In this document: positions 22,295 to 35,040 of the stretch, in pieces
How the letters are laid out: every line of letters begins with the position of its first letter
How positions within the stretch are numbered: position 1 is the stretch's first letter
DNA from: Laetiporus sulphureus 93-53
Lineage: Eukaryota; Basidiomycota; Agaricomycetes; Polyporales; Laetiporaceae
Assembly (NCBI RefSeq): GCF_001632365.1
Contig: NW_024468540.1
Span: 186,001-250,000 of the forward strand
DNA length: 64,000 bases
Direction: 5' to 3'
Position numbers and translations under genes: made by a program
Notes under the pieces: model-generated
What the model was told of the DNA's origin: nothing
Seen by the model: only the letters and a program-made list of their open reading frames with translations
Database searches by the model: none

Positions 22295-23619
22295 ATGGCG
22301 ACCTCAGCCATCCGACGCAAGCCAATCCAAACATACAGGTCACCCTCAGTGACCTCTTTCGCAGAGCAAGTCACCCAAACACAGCGTAAGTCCTCTTCCA
22401 AAGTCATTTCGGGCGCGCAAAGCGATGCTCACGTCGCGTGTCAGTGCGTTCACACGCGCCCAAGAAGCCCTCTTCAGCCACCACGCGCGAGAGCTCTCGC
22501 GATCCCGGCGGCGCTAAATCCCTGATACCCAACAGCACGAACGCCCCGGGCCGAGGCCGGTCCCGAAAGGGTCCTCCGCTGCCCCTCTACCACCCCCTTG
22601 GCCCCCTCGCGCTCTCCCTGCCCGAGCTCGATCCCGCGCAGTTCGGCCTACCCAATCGCGTCAATGTCGACGATGGCACCGACGAGCTACAGGACACCAG
22701 CCGCCGCTCATCATCGCGCGCACGCCGCCCCGCCGCGAAGGTGCGCGATCGCGACCACGAGGCGGTCGATCTCGACGATGCGTCGTTCGCGTCGCCCACA
22801 TCCGCGCCGTCCAGCGTCCGAGAGGGCTCCGCCGAGAAGCGCACAAGCAGCCCGCGTAAAAGGCGTGCTGCAGGCACGACTGGCACCAAACGCAAGAGGA
22901 AGGCAGAGACCGATGACGCAGACGGCGTCTTCCCACCTGCTGCGAAGCGGACCCGGAACCCGCGCGGCACGGGCAACACGACTCCTCTCGTCGGATCGCC
23001 TCTCGTGAGCGCTGCTGTCGCGGCCACTGTTGAGGATCCTGTCGAGGATGCGACCCCTGCTCCGGATAGTGGAGAGGCCGAGGACGCTGCTGCGGACACT
23101 TTGCCTGAACCTAAGCGCTCGCGAACGCGGAAGCCTCGCTCTACGCCTGCGAATAAACGCCGTAACTCGAGTGCGAGCACGTCTACGGGCACTTCGGTGT
23201 CTGTGTCCATCGCCAACACGCGGAATACGCGTAGCTCGAAGGCACGCCAGGACGCGAGCAATGGAAGCGGTTCTGATCGTGCCAGCAACGGGAACGAGAA
23301 CGAGAATGGGGATGGGGAGAAGAAAGAGGAGGCAGAGCCCGAGGACAATGTTCTGACCACAGACAAGACAGACGAGGATGACAAGGATGACAATGATACC
23401 GTGCCTTTAACGCCTATCGACAATCCTCAAGTGGAGGAGGCAAAGAAGGACGAAGAAGAGAAGGAAGCTGACAAGGAAGACAAGATGGATGTCGAGGCTG
23501 TTCCCGCAGAGCCTGCACCTTCGCCCATTCCTGAGACTTCCACTAAGGAAGAGAAGGAAGAAGGCGAGCTTAGCGACGAACCCGACGGCACTCCCGCTCC
23601 CATCCCTACGAAGCGTTAG
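22295..23619 (+). CDS. Disordered, charged, probably nuclear protein of unknown function
   Basis: Two exons. MATSAIRRKPIQTYRSPSVT leads to an intron (about 22386-22447) and then a long uninterrupted frame. The only globular-looking patch is near the start of exon 2 (PPLPLYHPLGPLALSLPELDPAQFG). The rest is low complexity. It holds many basic clusters that look like nuclear localisation signals (RKRRAAGTTGTKRKRK, EPKRSRTRKPRSTPANKRR), Ser/Thr tracts (SASTSTGTSVSVS), and an acidic second half ending in KEEKEEGELSDEPDG. Such alternating basic and acidic disorder is common in chromatin or RNA-processing proteins, but no family is recognised. The complementary strand carries a 278-codon open frame that is only a shadow: its reading is a serine/valine-rich mirror of the basic-acidic bias. 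Confidence 0.75.
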
Positions 23620-23956
23620 TTGCTGTCCGCTATCGTCTCGATCTTGATCCTCGTGTTTACTCACGTCCGTCAGCCTCTGCATGCTTTGGAAATGCTACCA
23701 CCTGTACATCTAGGCTGTCTCGCTCTGTAACGCTATCTACGCTCTCCTGACTCGTTCATACCTTAGCACATACTAATCTCTCTGCATCATACTATCTCTT
23801 TCAGAACGCTCTTGATGATCTGCTCGTGGTTTCAGCTGTACATTTAATATCATTGCGTTGATCGTACGCACCCGACTGCCTTCGATGCAGGTTTTGAGCG
23901 AACCGAAAGGTCTCGTGGTCAGATCCAGCAGGTTCCAGTATATTGATATGGAGGAT
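23620..23956. other. Convergent 3' gap
   Basis: Only the 3' untranslated ends of the two flanking convergent genes are expected here. Nothing else is seen. Confidence 0.4.
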
Positions 23957-25371
23957 CTACGCAGGCGGCAAGAATGTCGCCCATAACACGACGGAGATCG
24001 TCCCCCAGATGACGCTCCAGGCCACCCAGGCCTTCCCCCATTTCGGATGCTCGACGATCAGCCATGCTGCCGCCCAATACGTAAAAGGCATAGAGGCGGC
24101 CAGTCGCAGGATGATTTGCGTGTGCGCCGCAAAAAGCAGCAGGAGCGTGAGTAGTAGTGCGTGGATGGCGTGCGGTGCGAGCGAGGGTGAGAGGAAAGGG
24201 GACTCTGCTTGTGGGTGTGCAATTGATCCGTCTTCTGTGTGCGAATTCTTGGGATGGAGAAGGTTAAGCAGGCGGGGGATGAGGGCATGTCTCATGTAAT
24301 ATGCTGAGAAGGAGAGGAGCAACAATAGAACCGGAGCCGAAATGAGGAAGTTCGGGAGCTGCTGGAAGGTCCAATATCGGAGGAAACCGACATTCCAGTA
24401 TTCTGCTTGGACGTAGCTGTAGATCAACGGCGGCACGCGGAAACACCATTCGGCCGATACGGTGTCTCGTTTACAAAACGCGCGGTATGCGGCATATTGA
24501 TGAGAAACGAAGGGCAGGAAGATCAATGCTGTTAATATGGTTGTGTACAGGATCCTCCTGCTTGTGATCTATGATTTGAGACTGATTAGAGTTCGGTGAG
24601 AAGCGGAAACGAGAAACGATCACCTTCTGATAAGAGAGAAACGGTTCGACGAGCATGCCCCAAATAATGAACCCGCTCAACATTATGCCATTAGAACGGA
24701 ACGAGCCAGCGAGAGCAAAGAAGAGAGCGGCGAAGAACCATTGGGACCTGGCACAATACAGCATGCCTACGACTAGTTCAACAAGCGAAGGGCTGCCATC
24801 AACATCACGGAAGCTCGCCTTTATATGTCAGATATGTGAAGAAAGGCTCGGTATATCCTGCCAGGCGCAGAGTCGCCGGGCTGCTGGGAAGCAGAGACAG
24901 CAGAGCAGCGAGGAATGCGAGCGTTGGTGAGCGCATGTGGTGTAAAGTCAGACGATACATCGTAGTCACACTCCCGCTCAAGCAGGCCGCCAAGGATCCA
25001 CCAAGCAAGACTTGCTCCAGATTGACCGTGTCACTGCCGCTCGAGCTGCCTACTCTGAGCAGACGGAGCAGGTTAGCGCAAGCTCGCATCACCAGCGGCG
25101 TGCCAGGCAAGAACGCCCACTCATACTCGTACACATATCCATGTTGCGCGATGTGAGAGAAGTGAAACGAATCCCATCGTAGCAGTGGTTCCGCAAGGCG
25201 GTACGTCCACCAGGAGCCGGAGGAGTCCAGCAGTGTGCGTGAGGAAGAGTCGAACGTGGGTAATTGGGACGCAATATATGCCAGTCCAGCAGTACATGCC
25301 CAGCTCAATATTGACAGAAACCAGAGATTATGTGTGTGTGCCCGATTCTCAGGTGAAACGGCAGACGACAT
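23957..25371 (-). CDS. gpi18: GPI mannosyltransferase 2 (Gpi18/PIG-V)
   Basis: Polytopic ER enzyme that adds the second mannose to the GPI-anchor precursor from dolichol-phosphate-mannose. Seen: an N-terminal membrane segment (LWFLSILSWACTAGLAYIAS), then the family core LLRWDSFHFSHIAQHGYVYEYEWAFLPG. The WDS.H..HIA..GY..E...AF.PG pattern is the hallmark of PIG-V, with the luminal acidic and His residues kept. The LRLAGYTEPFFTYLTY motif follows, then an intron, then FFALAGSFRSNGIMLSGFIIWG. The C-terminal half (VPPLIYSYVQAEYWNVGFLRYWTFQQLPNF) has the family W..GFL.Y....Q.PNF signature and ends in several more membrane segments. It has three or four exons with the stop at 23957-23959. Everything needed seems present, so it looks active. 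Confidence 0.93.
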
Positions 25372-26889
25372 CGAAGTTTATCTGGAGGAACCAGAGTCTG
25401 CAGTCAATCTCACGGGCAATGCGGACATGGGCGCCTCGCAGGAGCGCGTTCGTCACGATTCACGTGGTGTGTGACATGATGCATGGATGCCATCACTTGC
25501 CAAGTCAGTGGCCTCTCAAGATCTCATGTTTCAGCATGCCGCAACGGTTCTGAGTCTCGCTTGATGTGCCGTCTCAGGAAAATGATAGATTATGTGTTCC
25601 AAATGACAATCCAGGTACCACGGCATATAATCTGAACTAATGGTACATTGCGAGAATACAACACTGATTATGTCCTCCACGGACCAACCGTGACTGTTCA
25701 CCGGAAGATGGTCATCATTGGCAGCATCCGAACTACATATTCGACTTAGACATCGCAGACACGCCCTCGCCGTCTTCTGGACAAGGAATTGTAATGTAGC
25801 CATAGATTGCTGTGGTGGGTTGTCATCTCATTTAATCAGTCTCAGAGATGCTGCATGACGATGTGTCAGCAATGACTGCGAGAGCTTCATATAGATGAAT
25901 TGCTTCTATGAATGCAAATGCATTGAATTGACACGTTCCATGGCATGTCTGGGCTGTGCATCTCACAATTTTTTTTCCTTTCTTTTGATGCACGTATCTG
26001 AACATGACGAACGGCTGTCAGTGCCGTGTCGTCCCGCATCCCTTGTTCAGGGATTCATCGGACGGCAGCGTGCGCCCTCGTGCACGCAAGTTGTACCGCA
26101 GCACGGATCTCCTGCCGGAAGATAAGTTTTCGTCGCTTGCTGCCTGAATCCTCGCTTCGGTGTGGCTTTGACCAATGACCATGTTGATGTGATTCTCGAG
26201 GTGTGTCAGATCTTGATATCCGCGGAATGTCTCAGAATGGCTAGTTGAATGGGTATGCTTTCCCCAACCCGACTATGAGGAATGTAAGAACTGGTAGCGC
26301 GACGCACGCTGAAGGCGCATTTATCTTGCGCCGAGAGTTTGTCCAGATCTCAGGGTACAAGATAAGGGTGGTGGCATTCACCCGAAAGGCGGCGGACTTT
26401 GAACGGCTGTCGGAGTGGCGCAATCGCCCGCAGCGGGATAGATAGTCTCACACCCTCGCGTTCATACGTGTGCACTTAAGTAATGAAAAATGAAGTAACC
26501 CGCTGACAAGAAAGTCATCGATTTGATGGGCGTACAACGGTGGCGCTGGCAACGATGGATCGCCAAAGCTAGGCACGTGACCGCGTTTGTGTCCACGTGG
26601 ACGCGAGCGTGTGGCGTTTCACTCCGCGATGCCCTGCGCGCCCACAAACACAAATCCTCCCAAACAACTTCGTCTCCCGCTTCCTGTTCTTTCTGCCGTA
26701 GTAGCGTGCCACTAGTCGCTGATTGCCATCCGATACAATAAAATTGCAGCTGAAGTAAGGGTCTGAGTCGGAATTCGTCGGAGGTGGATCGTGGCTGGTC
26801 TCTCCTTCGTACCTCCAGTGGACGTTTTAAGACGAGCCGACCGCGTCGAGGTAAGCAGCGCTCTTTTTTTTCTTTCCCTTGCGTCTCTC
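25372..26889. other. 1.5 kb intergenic stretch between divergent genes
   Basis: No recognisable coding segment. Frames are under 125 codons and unpatterned, and several are mirrors of each other on opposite strands. It should hold the promoters of gpi18 (left) and of the FunK1 kinase (right). Confidence 0.4.
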
Positions 26890-29800
26890 ATGGCAAGCCT
26901 CATCTCATCGACTTCACCGATAGCCAAAAAGGTCACTGGATCCTACCCATTCAGAGTGAACAAGCAGCAGCCTATACAGAAGATACGGTTGGACTACAAG
27001 ATGGACTCTGAGGGCAAATTGTGTTTCAAGGACGGGAAGGAGTTTCGCGAAATCTTCGACATAACGTCGAGCTCGAAGAAGCCGCCAAATGGCTCTGGCA
27101 GGAAGCCAGTCCGCCGAGACATGTTCAAGAAGGTATATCCTCCTAGAGTACGTGGCGCCACATGTTCATCCATTGTCGCGGCTCACACGCCCTTTTCTTC
27201 CTCAGCAGGCCGGTGACGCGACAGTCGAACAGAGTTGGCGAGAGAGGCAGATGTATCAAGCATTCGTTAGTCACTCATTCATCTGTTTTTGATAACTGTT
27301 GACACATTTGTGCAGATTGACGTGGTAGCAGACAACAAGCTCTGTCCGGGATACAAGTTCACATCGCCCGCGGACAAGGGCGACAAGGACGACGACACGA
27401 AGCAGAGAGTCGACGTGGCGATGTTCAAGGAGGTGGCCCCGACAGACGGCGCGCCACACTGGGGTGATCAAGCGCTGTGGGTCGAATTCAAGAGAGATGG
27501 CGCCGCTGATCCATTCAAAGACAACGAGCTGGCGGCCAATAAGTTGAAACGTTCGGACACGTGGGCACAGCTCATCACGTACGCCGCGAGAGTCTTCGAG
27601 ACCCAACACCGGACCCATCTCTATTCCATCCTCATTTGTGGTCGCACCGCCTACATCATGCGTTGGGACCGATCCGGTGTGATCGTGACGAAGGGCTTCA
27701 ATTACATTACGAAAGCCGAGCTGCTTGCCGATTTCCTCATCTCATTCGCTGGCATGAGTCCTGCACAGCAAGGCTACGACACTACTGCTGAGCTAGTCGA
27801 GCCGGGCTCCGCGGACTACGAGCTGATGGACAACGCTGTGACCGATTGCCAGCTCACGGCGCAATATGTGAAGGACTACTTCATTGAGTCGTTGGCTGAC
27901 GACGCTCCCCGCTGGAGATTGAAGGTGGAAGGCTATATCCGACCCTTCCTGGTTGGCAAGCCTCATTTCAGATCATGGGGAGTGTTTGGCCGTGGCACGA
28001 AGGGCTTCGTGGCATACGAGGCTGTAGAGAGGAAGTTCTGCTGGCTGAAGGATACGTGGCGCATCGACCTCCTCGGGATGGAGAAAGAAGGGACCATCAT
28101 CATAGAGCTCGAGAAGGAGGGCGTCGTCAACATCCCCAGCGTTCTCTGTCACGGGGATGTCCTGCACGAAGTCGGAGATGAGCTCGTGGCGCAATCCACC
28201 CTTGCACAAAAATATCTTGAAGACATGCGCGAGGATGCACTCAACGTGGATAACACGAAGAAAGCCGAGACGAAGGGGCGGCCAGGGCGGCCTGCCTCAA
28301 GAAAGGCTCAGCGCAATTCGAAAATTTCCCAGCGCGGTGCGAAGCAGAATCAGGCGTATAACCAGGTAGCTGAAGCAAGCTCGTCGCGTCAAGTCACAGT
28401 ACGTCTATCCGTGTGACTGCTTTCCATCCTCTGATGCACCTTTCGAAAGAGCATTGACAATGAATTTCCGCAAAGCGACGAGCAACAAGAAGTTGCTGGA
28501 AAATCTAGCAGCAGCGAGCAGGGTGAGGAGAACGGAGGGAGCACATCAGTTGCTGTTCAGACCTCGATGGGAGAGGTGCGTTGTAAACACTAACGTTATG
28601 CGCCGATAGTAACGTCCGTTGTAGCAACAAGCGCGACCGGGTTCGTCGCTGCATGCACATGATGCCGCACATGTCGGAAACTCTATAGCGGAGGAGAACG
28701 TGAATTCGTCGGCGACGACAGAACAGGAAGCAGCTCAGCCTTCAACTTCAGGCCAACAGCACGTCACGGAAGAGCAGGACGACAGCGCCAATCACGCCGG
28801 TCCCCAGATTCCTATCAGGAAGTATACACACTATCGGCTCGTTGAGAACGAGGTCGGAATGCGCCTGGAACATTTTAGGAGCGGTGTGGAACTGGTATCT
28901 GCAACATGTGATGCCCTGATAGGTGATGTGATTGCTTCGGATGCTCTATCTCATACACTAAAGCTCCTGCTTCAGCTCATTCGCAGGCTTTCGAGAAAGC
29001 GTCTCGTATTCATCGAGACGTCAGCTCCAACAATATCGTCATCGTCTTGGATCCAGGAAACGAAGATGAGACCCAGGGTCTGCTCTGCGACTGGGAATTT
29101 TCAAAGCTCGTGGCAACTGACCCGGCCGTGGAACGGCAGAGGCAGATTAACCGTACGGTAAGTAATTTATTCCTTCGGTGGCGTATACGACTGTCTCATC
29201 CTACTGATCTCAGGGTACATGGCAATTTCAATCCGCCATGGTCCTCCTCCAACCGGCTAAAGCCGTTGAGGTCGCTGACGAGCTGGAGGCCTTCTACTAT
29301 GTCCTGCTTTATAACGCGCTCCGATATCTCCACAACACCTGCTCTGATCTCCCTGAATTGATGTCTGGCCTCTTCGATCTGGCGGTGTTTTCTAACAATG
29401 ATTATTGGTGTCCAACACACAAGTACCTCACTGTTACCAGCGGCCAACTTAAGTGGTTGGCTCAGAAGATTTATTTTCTCCCTGCCAAGCTTCCCACTGG
29501 TACTCAAGTTGACGTAGATGCACTTTCAAACGAGCATCCGCTAAATGGCATTCTATCTACGCTGCTGGACTGGTTCAAGGCGCGTTACGTTGTCGCGGAT
29601 GCTGACGGCAAACTCAATCCGCCGAACTATCTGAGGCGTGCCGCTGCAAAAGCATCACATCCAGCACCATCCCTCGCCCCTGAGAATGATGGCGATCAGG
29701 CTCAGAAGGTTCAAGTAGCTGCAAACCTTCAGGCCAAATGGAGGCGGGTGGCCACACAAAGCGACCTTATTGCTCAGAACGAAGCAGCCCAGAAGAGGAT

Positions 29801-30536
29801 AAAGGCTAACACAATTGTCGAACAGCGGGATCTGGCGCGCAACTTGGAGACACACGAAGCGATGATCAGTCTGCTCATCAATACTATGGCGCACAAAGAT
29901 TGGCCAACGAAGGACAGAGCGGGCGACCAACTACCAGGTCACAGTCACGGGAAGGTGATTCTGCACGAGGAGACGAGCCATGAGCCCGCGCCTGATCCGG
30001 ACGCCATTGCTACGCGCACTCGTCAGCGGAAGCGCAGTGCCCATGCGAGCGTGGACGATAACAGCTTTGATGAAACCGACGAACGTCCAGCGAAACGTCG
30101 AACAAAAATACCTGCTCCACAGTTTACTCGCGCATCGAGCTCTCGCGGCACCAAGCGCGGAGCTTCAGACGACGACGGCTCTGATGGTCCTTTGGAACCG
30201 CCAGCGAAACGTGCGCGGACGTCGCGCACCACTGCTCCGGCGAGCCAGTTGCGAAATGCGCCAGCCGCGTCGGGATCTCGCACCAACCGCCCTCGTCCCG
30301 CATCCAAGCCTTCATCGCGGACTCGCAAGGCTGATATATCCATGCCACCTCCCCCTGTGCCGGCTGACAGCCGCGGCAGCGCGAATGCTCCGGCTGCATC
30401 TCGCTCACGTTCGAGTCGCTCTCAGGCCGTCCAAGGCCATTCGCCTACCAATGAGGCTGCTGATGTGGCCATAACTGGCGCGAGGAGGTCCGGGCGATTG
30501 TCGGCGAAGGACAAGGGTAAGGCGCGGGCATACTAA
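26890..30536 (+). CDS. FunK1-type fungal protein kinase with long basic tail
   Basis: Member of the FunK1 family, a protein-kinase-like family expanded in mushrooms and of unknown substrate. The large N-terminal FunK1 region reads VDVAMFKEVAP, ALWVEFKRDGAADPF, ARVFETQHRTHLYSILICGR and AYIMRWDRSGVIVT (27290-28010). The kinase core follows after several introns. The catalytic loop is IHRDVSSNNIVIV (about 29005-29055). The metal-binding DFG is replaced by DWE in GLLCDWEFSKLV, as in other family members. The FunK1 activation-segment motif RTGTWQFQSA is formed across the intron at 29160-29213. After the kinase comes an extension of about 290 residues (29640-30536) full of basic patches (PPAKRARTSR, ARRSGRLSAKDKGKARA). 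This suggests nuclear location. The start at 26890 is the first ATG in frame; frames reported further upstream rely on GTG. Confidence 0.87.
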
Positions 30537-31522
30537 CCGTGACTACCCTACCTAGTTCATAGTATCGTTCGGCTTGGAACCTGGTGGAGTTTATTGTTAT
30601 ACATATGCTCACCGCTATTCACTTCACATGTATGCTATTTGTCTCTCATCACCATCATCTGATCACCACAATTGTAGCAATAGAGGGTATCTGTCATGGG
30701 ACTCTAGCACGAATCGGACTCTTGTTCGCTCATGGCTTCCAATTCTGCTGAATAGTTCCAAACCTGTATCGTTGTTGCAATCATAGACTCTAGTTGATCA
30801 TGACCCTTTGGACGTTATGGGCTCTTGTCGTGCGTGCTGTCATCGACAGCGAAAGCGTAACCGTTCTTATGCCACGTTCAACTCGTCCGAGAGAGAAAGG
30901 TCCTGGCTAAAGCCTCCAAAGATGCGCAGTACTCAGTACTCAGTACTCAATATTCAATATTCAATAGCCGACGTGCATAAGCTTTATGATTCCTCACAAG
31001 ACCCATGGAGACCACGCTACACCTATATGCAACACTTAGGTACGAAATCGATATTCTCCGAGTAGCAGACGATGACGACTATCGAAGTTGCACGCACTAA
31101 GGATACTCTACTTCCAACAGAGCACTGCATCATGGTATATGTGATGGCCTTCTCTTGCGTGCCTGCGCAAAAAATAAAGCCATTTAGGACTCGATGAATT
31201 CCACTGGCTCCCGTCATGAGGTGAGCTTCCCCGCGAATCCCCACGGTCTGCAAGGAATTTAGTAGTGAAACTACGCAGATCGCGCGAGTGTCGGGCTTGG
31301 GTAACGGACGCTCTTGCTCAAGTCCTCCTTAAGGTCGGCATGTCGGGCAATCTTTTGCACGTGGGGCCCCGAGTACGGATCACTGATGTGAAACCCAGGA
31401 CGGGGATAGCTAGGCCGGCATGGATTCCCACGTCGAGTTATATAACACTACTGTAGACGCATGACAGGAGTAATTTCTGACTGGCCGGCACGATACTTCG
31501 TGGAGCCACAATAGAGACGACA
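30537..31522. other. 1 kb intergenic stretch with a short tandem repeat
   Basis: No gene seen. Between about 30928 and 30964 there is a small tandem repeat in which an AGTACTC unit is repeated three times and grades into AATATTC units. It is too small to be a satellite; replication slippage is the simple explanation. Confidence 0.45.
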
Positions 31523-33817
31523 ATGGGTTTCCTCGCGTTCGCACTGGGCTGTTTGGCGACGCTTCCTTTGGCGGCACCTTTCACTATCCCGTCGCCCTCC
31601 TCGATCAACAGTAGTATCACTCTTCTCTATTACGATGATGTCGATGGTAAGTGCATGAGCTAACAGTGTCAAGCAATGCTAACTCAGATGCTTCCAGTGT
31701 ACACTGCTTCAGAGCACAGGAGCGTTCTGCTTCTCTCGCCAATGTCTCAGTCAGACGCAGTGACAGCGTGCGCCGGTCTGGCCGAAACTTTGCTGCCTAT
31801 CAAAGACGCCTTCTTTGCGACCGAGCTCGTGCCCTTGCTGCAATACCAGGTATAATGGCGAAGAGCAGCTGTACTGGGTTGAATCTGCTGGAGAGACCTG
31901 CCAAGCTGTGGACAGCTTGGGGCTCGTGTCCACAGTTTCTTGCGACTCAAAACACCCGATACTCTGCAGTCAAAGTGCAGCATATGGCGCCTCTGCCGCT
32001 GCTAACAACTCTATCATCGTATACGCAGATGACCTGACGGTCATTGGGTGAGTGAAAGCCCTACAACTCAAAGCAAGTTCTAACTCGCCTTGACAATCAC
32101 AGATACCGTGATCAGCTCTCATTCCGCTTTGAGGGCATACCTTATGCCGATCATCCGGAGCGATTCACCTATCCAACGGCATATACAGGGTCAAAGACGT
32201 TAAACGCAACGGCCTTTGGATCGGAGTGCGTTCAGGCTGGAGTTCCTTCCGGCAGTGAGGACTGTCTCTTCCTCAACATCTGGACTCCGTATATCCCACT
32301 TGACGGGTCAACGCATCAGCGGAGAGCTTGAAGCCCGTCATGTTCTGGATCCATGGAGGGGCGTTCATCGGTGGCACCGGATCCGACCCGATGTACGCGG
32401 GGAGCAACATGGCAGCCCGCGGCGACGTCGTGCTCGTGACCATCATTTACCGTCTATCCATCCTCGATTTCCTTGCTCTCGACGACGGGGTGACGAATGG
32501 CAACTTTGGCATCGCGGACCAGGTCGCAGCGCTCGATAGGGTGAGGGAGTACATCACCGCGTTCGGTGGCGACCCGGATCGCATCACCATCTTTGGCCAA
32601 TCGGCAGGCGCAGCCTCTGTCCTCGCGCTGCTAGCATCACCGCCTGCTATTGGCAAGTATGCAGCGGTAGTTTCGATGAGCAACCTTGCTGGTTCCGATT
32701 ATGCTACGAGGCATTCTCTGTACTACACCATCTCTGAGGAAGTGAGCGAAGTTGTGTATGGGATCCTGGAAGAGACCGGCTGCACTACCGACAATGCATT
32801 GGAGTCCCTCAGAGCCTATGATGCGTACGACCTCGTTAGTCTGAGCAACGTAGCTCGGTACGTCAAGTTGGGTTCCTGGAAGGCTGTGGAATACTCACAG
32901 ATGAATGTTGTAGATTCATAGTAGTTGAGGGCACGTACGTCACGCACACTGAGCTGCCACTTAACGGATCAGGGACCGTCGCTAATGTCCATGCGATGAT
33001 GGGACATATGCGTGACGATGGCGCAGCATTTATTGGTTATCCGGTACGTCGAGCTGCTTCCACTGCTTGACGCATGCTAACGATAGCTATCCAGACCACC
33101 ACCAATTTGACATCGGCTTTACTTGCGCAGGATCTCCCGACCACCGTTGTGAATGATATGCTCTTCGAGGTGCCGACTGGACCGAACGCGACGTACAATA
33201 TTTTCAATGTTACAGCACGCGTCGCAACAGACGTCGAGTTCCGCTGCCTCGAGCAAGCCACGTTCTGCGATACAGCATGACCTGTTCCAGAGCGTGTGGT
33301 TCTATCAGTTCAATCGGAGTTATCAGACGCCTGAATTCGAACCAAACTATCCCGTTTGCCACGCGCCAATCACGGCCGAGTACCCATATGGCGATCCGTC
33401 CATGGAATACTTTAAGTACGTCAGCATTCGCTGCGTGAGATACACATCAAATGATCTTTGGCATCAGTTATGCATCCCAGGTGTCACGCAGGTGAACTCT
33501 ACTACGTCTTCGGGACCTTGCCGACTACATTGCCATACCGCGATGACCAAGATCTGCCGTTCATGCAGCGGACGCTCGACATCTGGACCACGTCCGCACG
33601 CACGTACAACCCGAACCCCGATTCAGGCTACCTTACCGCGCGCTGTTACAACGGCACGCTGGCACGGCTCGCGGAGCAGAGCACCTGGGAGCCTGTCACG
33701 ACGCAAACATTGACAAGCGCGCCTCTGCGGACGCTGCAGTGGGACGGTTTCATGGGTCCTTTTGCGGAGCAGGAGCAATGCGACTTCCTCAGCTATCCGT
33801 TGGACTATTTCGGATAA
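31523..33817 (+). pseudogene. Type-B carboxylesterase/lipase with three apparent frameshifts
   Basis: Secreted carboxylesterase family (alpha/beta hydrolase). A signal peptide is clear (MGFLAFALGCLATLPLAAP). Family blocks are all present: FEGIPYADHPERF, SEDCLFLNIWTPY, VMFWIHGGAFIGG, the nucleophile elbow ITIFGQSAGAASVLALLAS, the late VWFYQFNRSYQTPEF, and the catalytic-His block CHAGELYYVFGTL. They cannot be joined into one frame by introns. The frame slips near 31848-31851 (one extra base between LLQYQ and YNGEEQLYW), near 32316-32331 (between LDGSTHQRR and SLKPVMFW), and near 33260-33270 (one extra base between CLEQAT and SAIQHDLFQ). In each place the two frames abut in conserved sequence, leaving no room for an intron. 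Genuine introns elsewhere are normal. A recently inactivated gene is the best reading; base-calling errors are the alternative. Confidence 0.8.
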
Positions 33818-35040
33818 AGAGGAGGGACAGTCTTCAGAAGCCATGATATGAGCATGCGCGTGGAGTTATTCGTGGTTCAGAAGACACGCTGATTTCATTG
33901 GTTGCATCGATTGGATCGTGAAGCATCGCGTGGTTGGTGTCATCTTCGCTCGTGTGAGGGTTCCGCGGAGGCATCTTTTCCTGTGCCGAGCGATGAATGC
34001 GGGCAATGTCACTGCGGTGCCGACACTGAGCTCTCGAGCAGCTCCGCGAAGAGTCCCGGGACTTAGGGCGACTTCCGGGAAATTTTGTAGGATGAAGGAG
34101 ACGGACTCGTCGAACAGTGTCATTGTGGCGCAAACAGTGGCATGCATACGCGGCTATCGCACATCATTATGTGAGTGGTTCCGTCCTCATCCTCAACTCA
34201 ACAGTGCATATCGCCGTACTCATACATGTCGTCACAGTGTCCTTGAGTATTGGCTGATCCGAGGTCTCTGTTGGCAGCCACGAATCGAAGGCCTCGTGCG
34301 TGCAAGGCAGTTCATCGGACCTCTGTCAGGGAGTCGACCCATTCTCGTTCAAGTGCGTAATTTTCGCCGCCATATGGTGATGCTTCTGTACCTTCATGCA
34401 TGATGCATGCTGACCTCTGGCACAAGAGACAGTCGTTAGCTCATGTCGAATTACTTGGCTCCAACTTTTGCGGCTCGCTCATATTCAGATGAGCTATGTT
34501 CTTGGTTTCCTGCGCAAGAGGTTCCGATAACGTGGAACGACGTGCGACCTGACATCGTACTACGTGCTACTTGTACTCTTGGCAGTCCATGACACATCCA
34601 TGTCCGTCCTTCCACCAAGTATATCAGCAAACGAGTTGCTCACTCAAGTCGCAGCGTCACAGTGCCTTAGCTCGCGTCTCAGCCCACCGCAGCGTGTTCT
34701 TACGAACTGCCACTGAGCTCATGGGACATGTGGTGTACCTTAAATAGCATCCTGATCTTCACCATTGATTTCAAACAACATCGGAAGATCATCGAAAAAA
34801 TCCTCAAATAAGAGGCCCGCCGTGATTTGGGGAAACATCGGGACGCGCTTTCCAAGACGCAAGCTTAAGCTCGTTATTATCAAGTTTTGAAGATTGGTAC
34901 ACGAAGATTGACATTACAGAGCTCTTCAATGCAGAATTAATAGCTACAAGTTGTCCGAAGGCTACATCGACGGCATGTAGTAGGCTGGAAATGATATGAT
35001 ACATGTGATCTATTGATATCGGGACGGCGGTTCTAATCGA
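33818..35040. other. 1.2 kb intergenic gap
   Basis: Convergent gap after the carboxylesterase and before TCP11. A plus-strand frame of 161 codons (33918-34403) and minus-strand frames over it show no motif, no plausible splice pattern and no family resemblance. I call no gene. Confidence 0.35.

Noticed and set aside
22587..23423. 278-codon minus-strand open frame
   Set aside because: It mirrors the low-complexity acidic/basic gene on the plus strand; its serine/valine-rich reading has no domain and is explained by that bias.
30928..30964. AGTACTC/AATATTC repeats as a satellite or binding-site array
   Set aside because: Only about five units in 37 bases; slippage is enough to explain it.
31523..33817. 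Explaining the carboxylesterase breaks by introns
   Set aside because: At each break the conserved blocks abut, and any GT..AG pair there would be about 21-39 bases or would remove conserved residues.
33918..34403. 161-codon plus-strand frame after the carboxylesterase
   Set aside because: No motif, no splice continuity, and equally long frames on the other strand.
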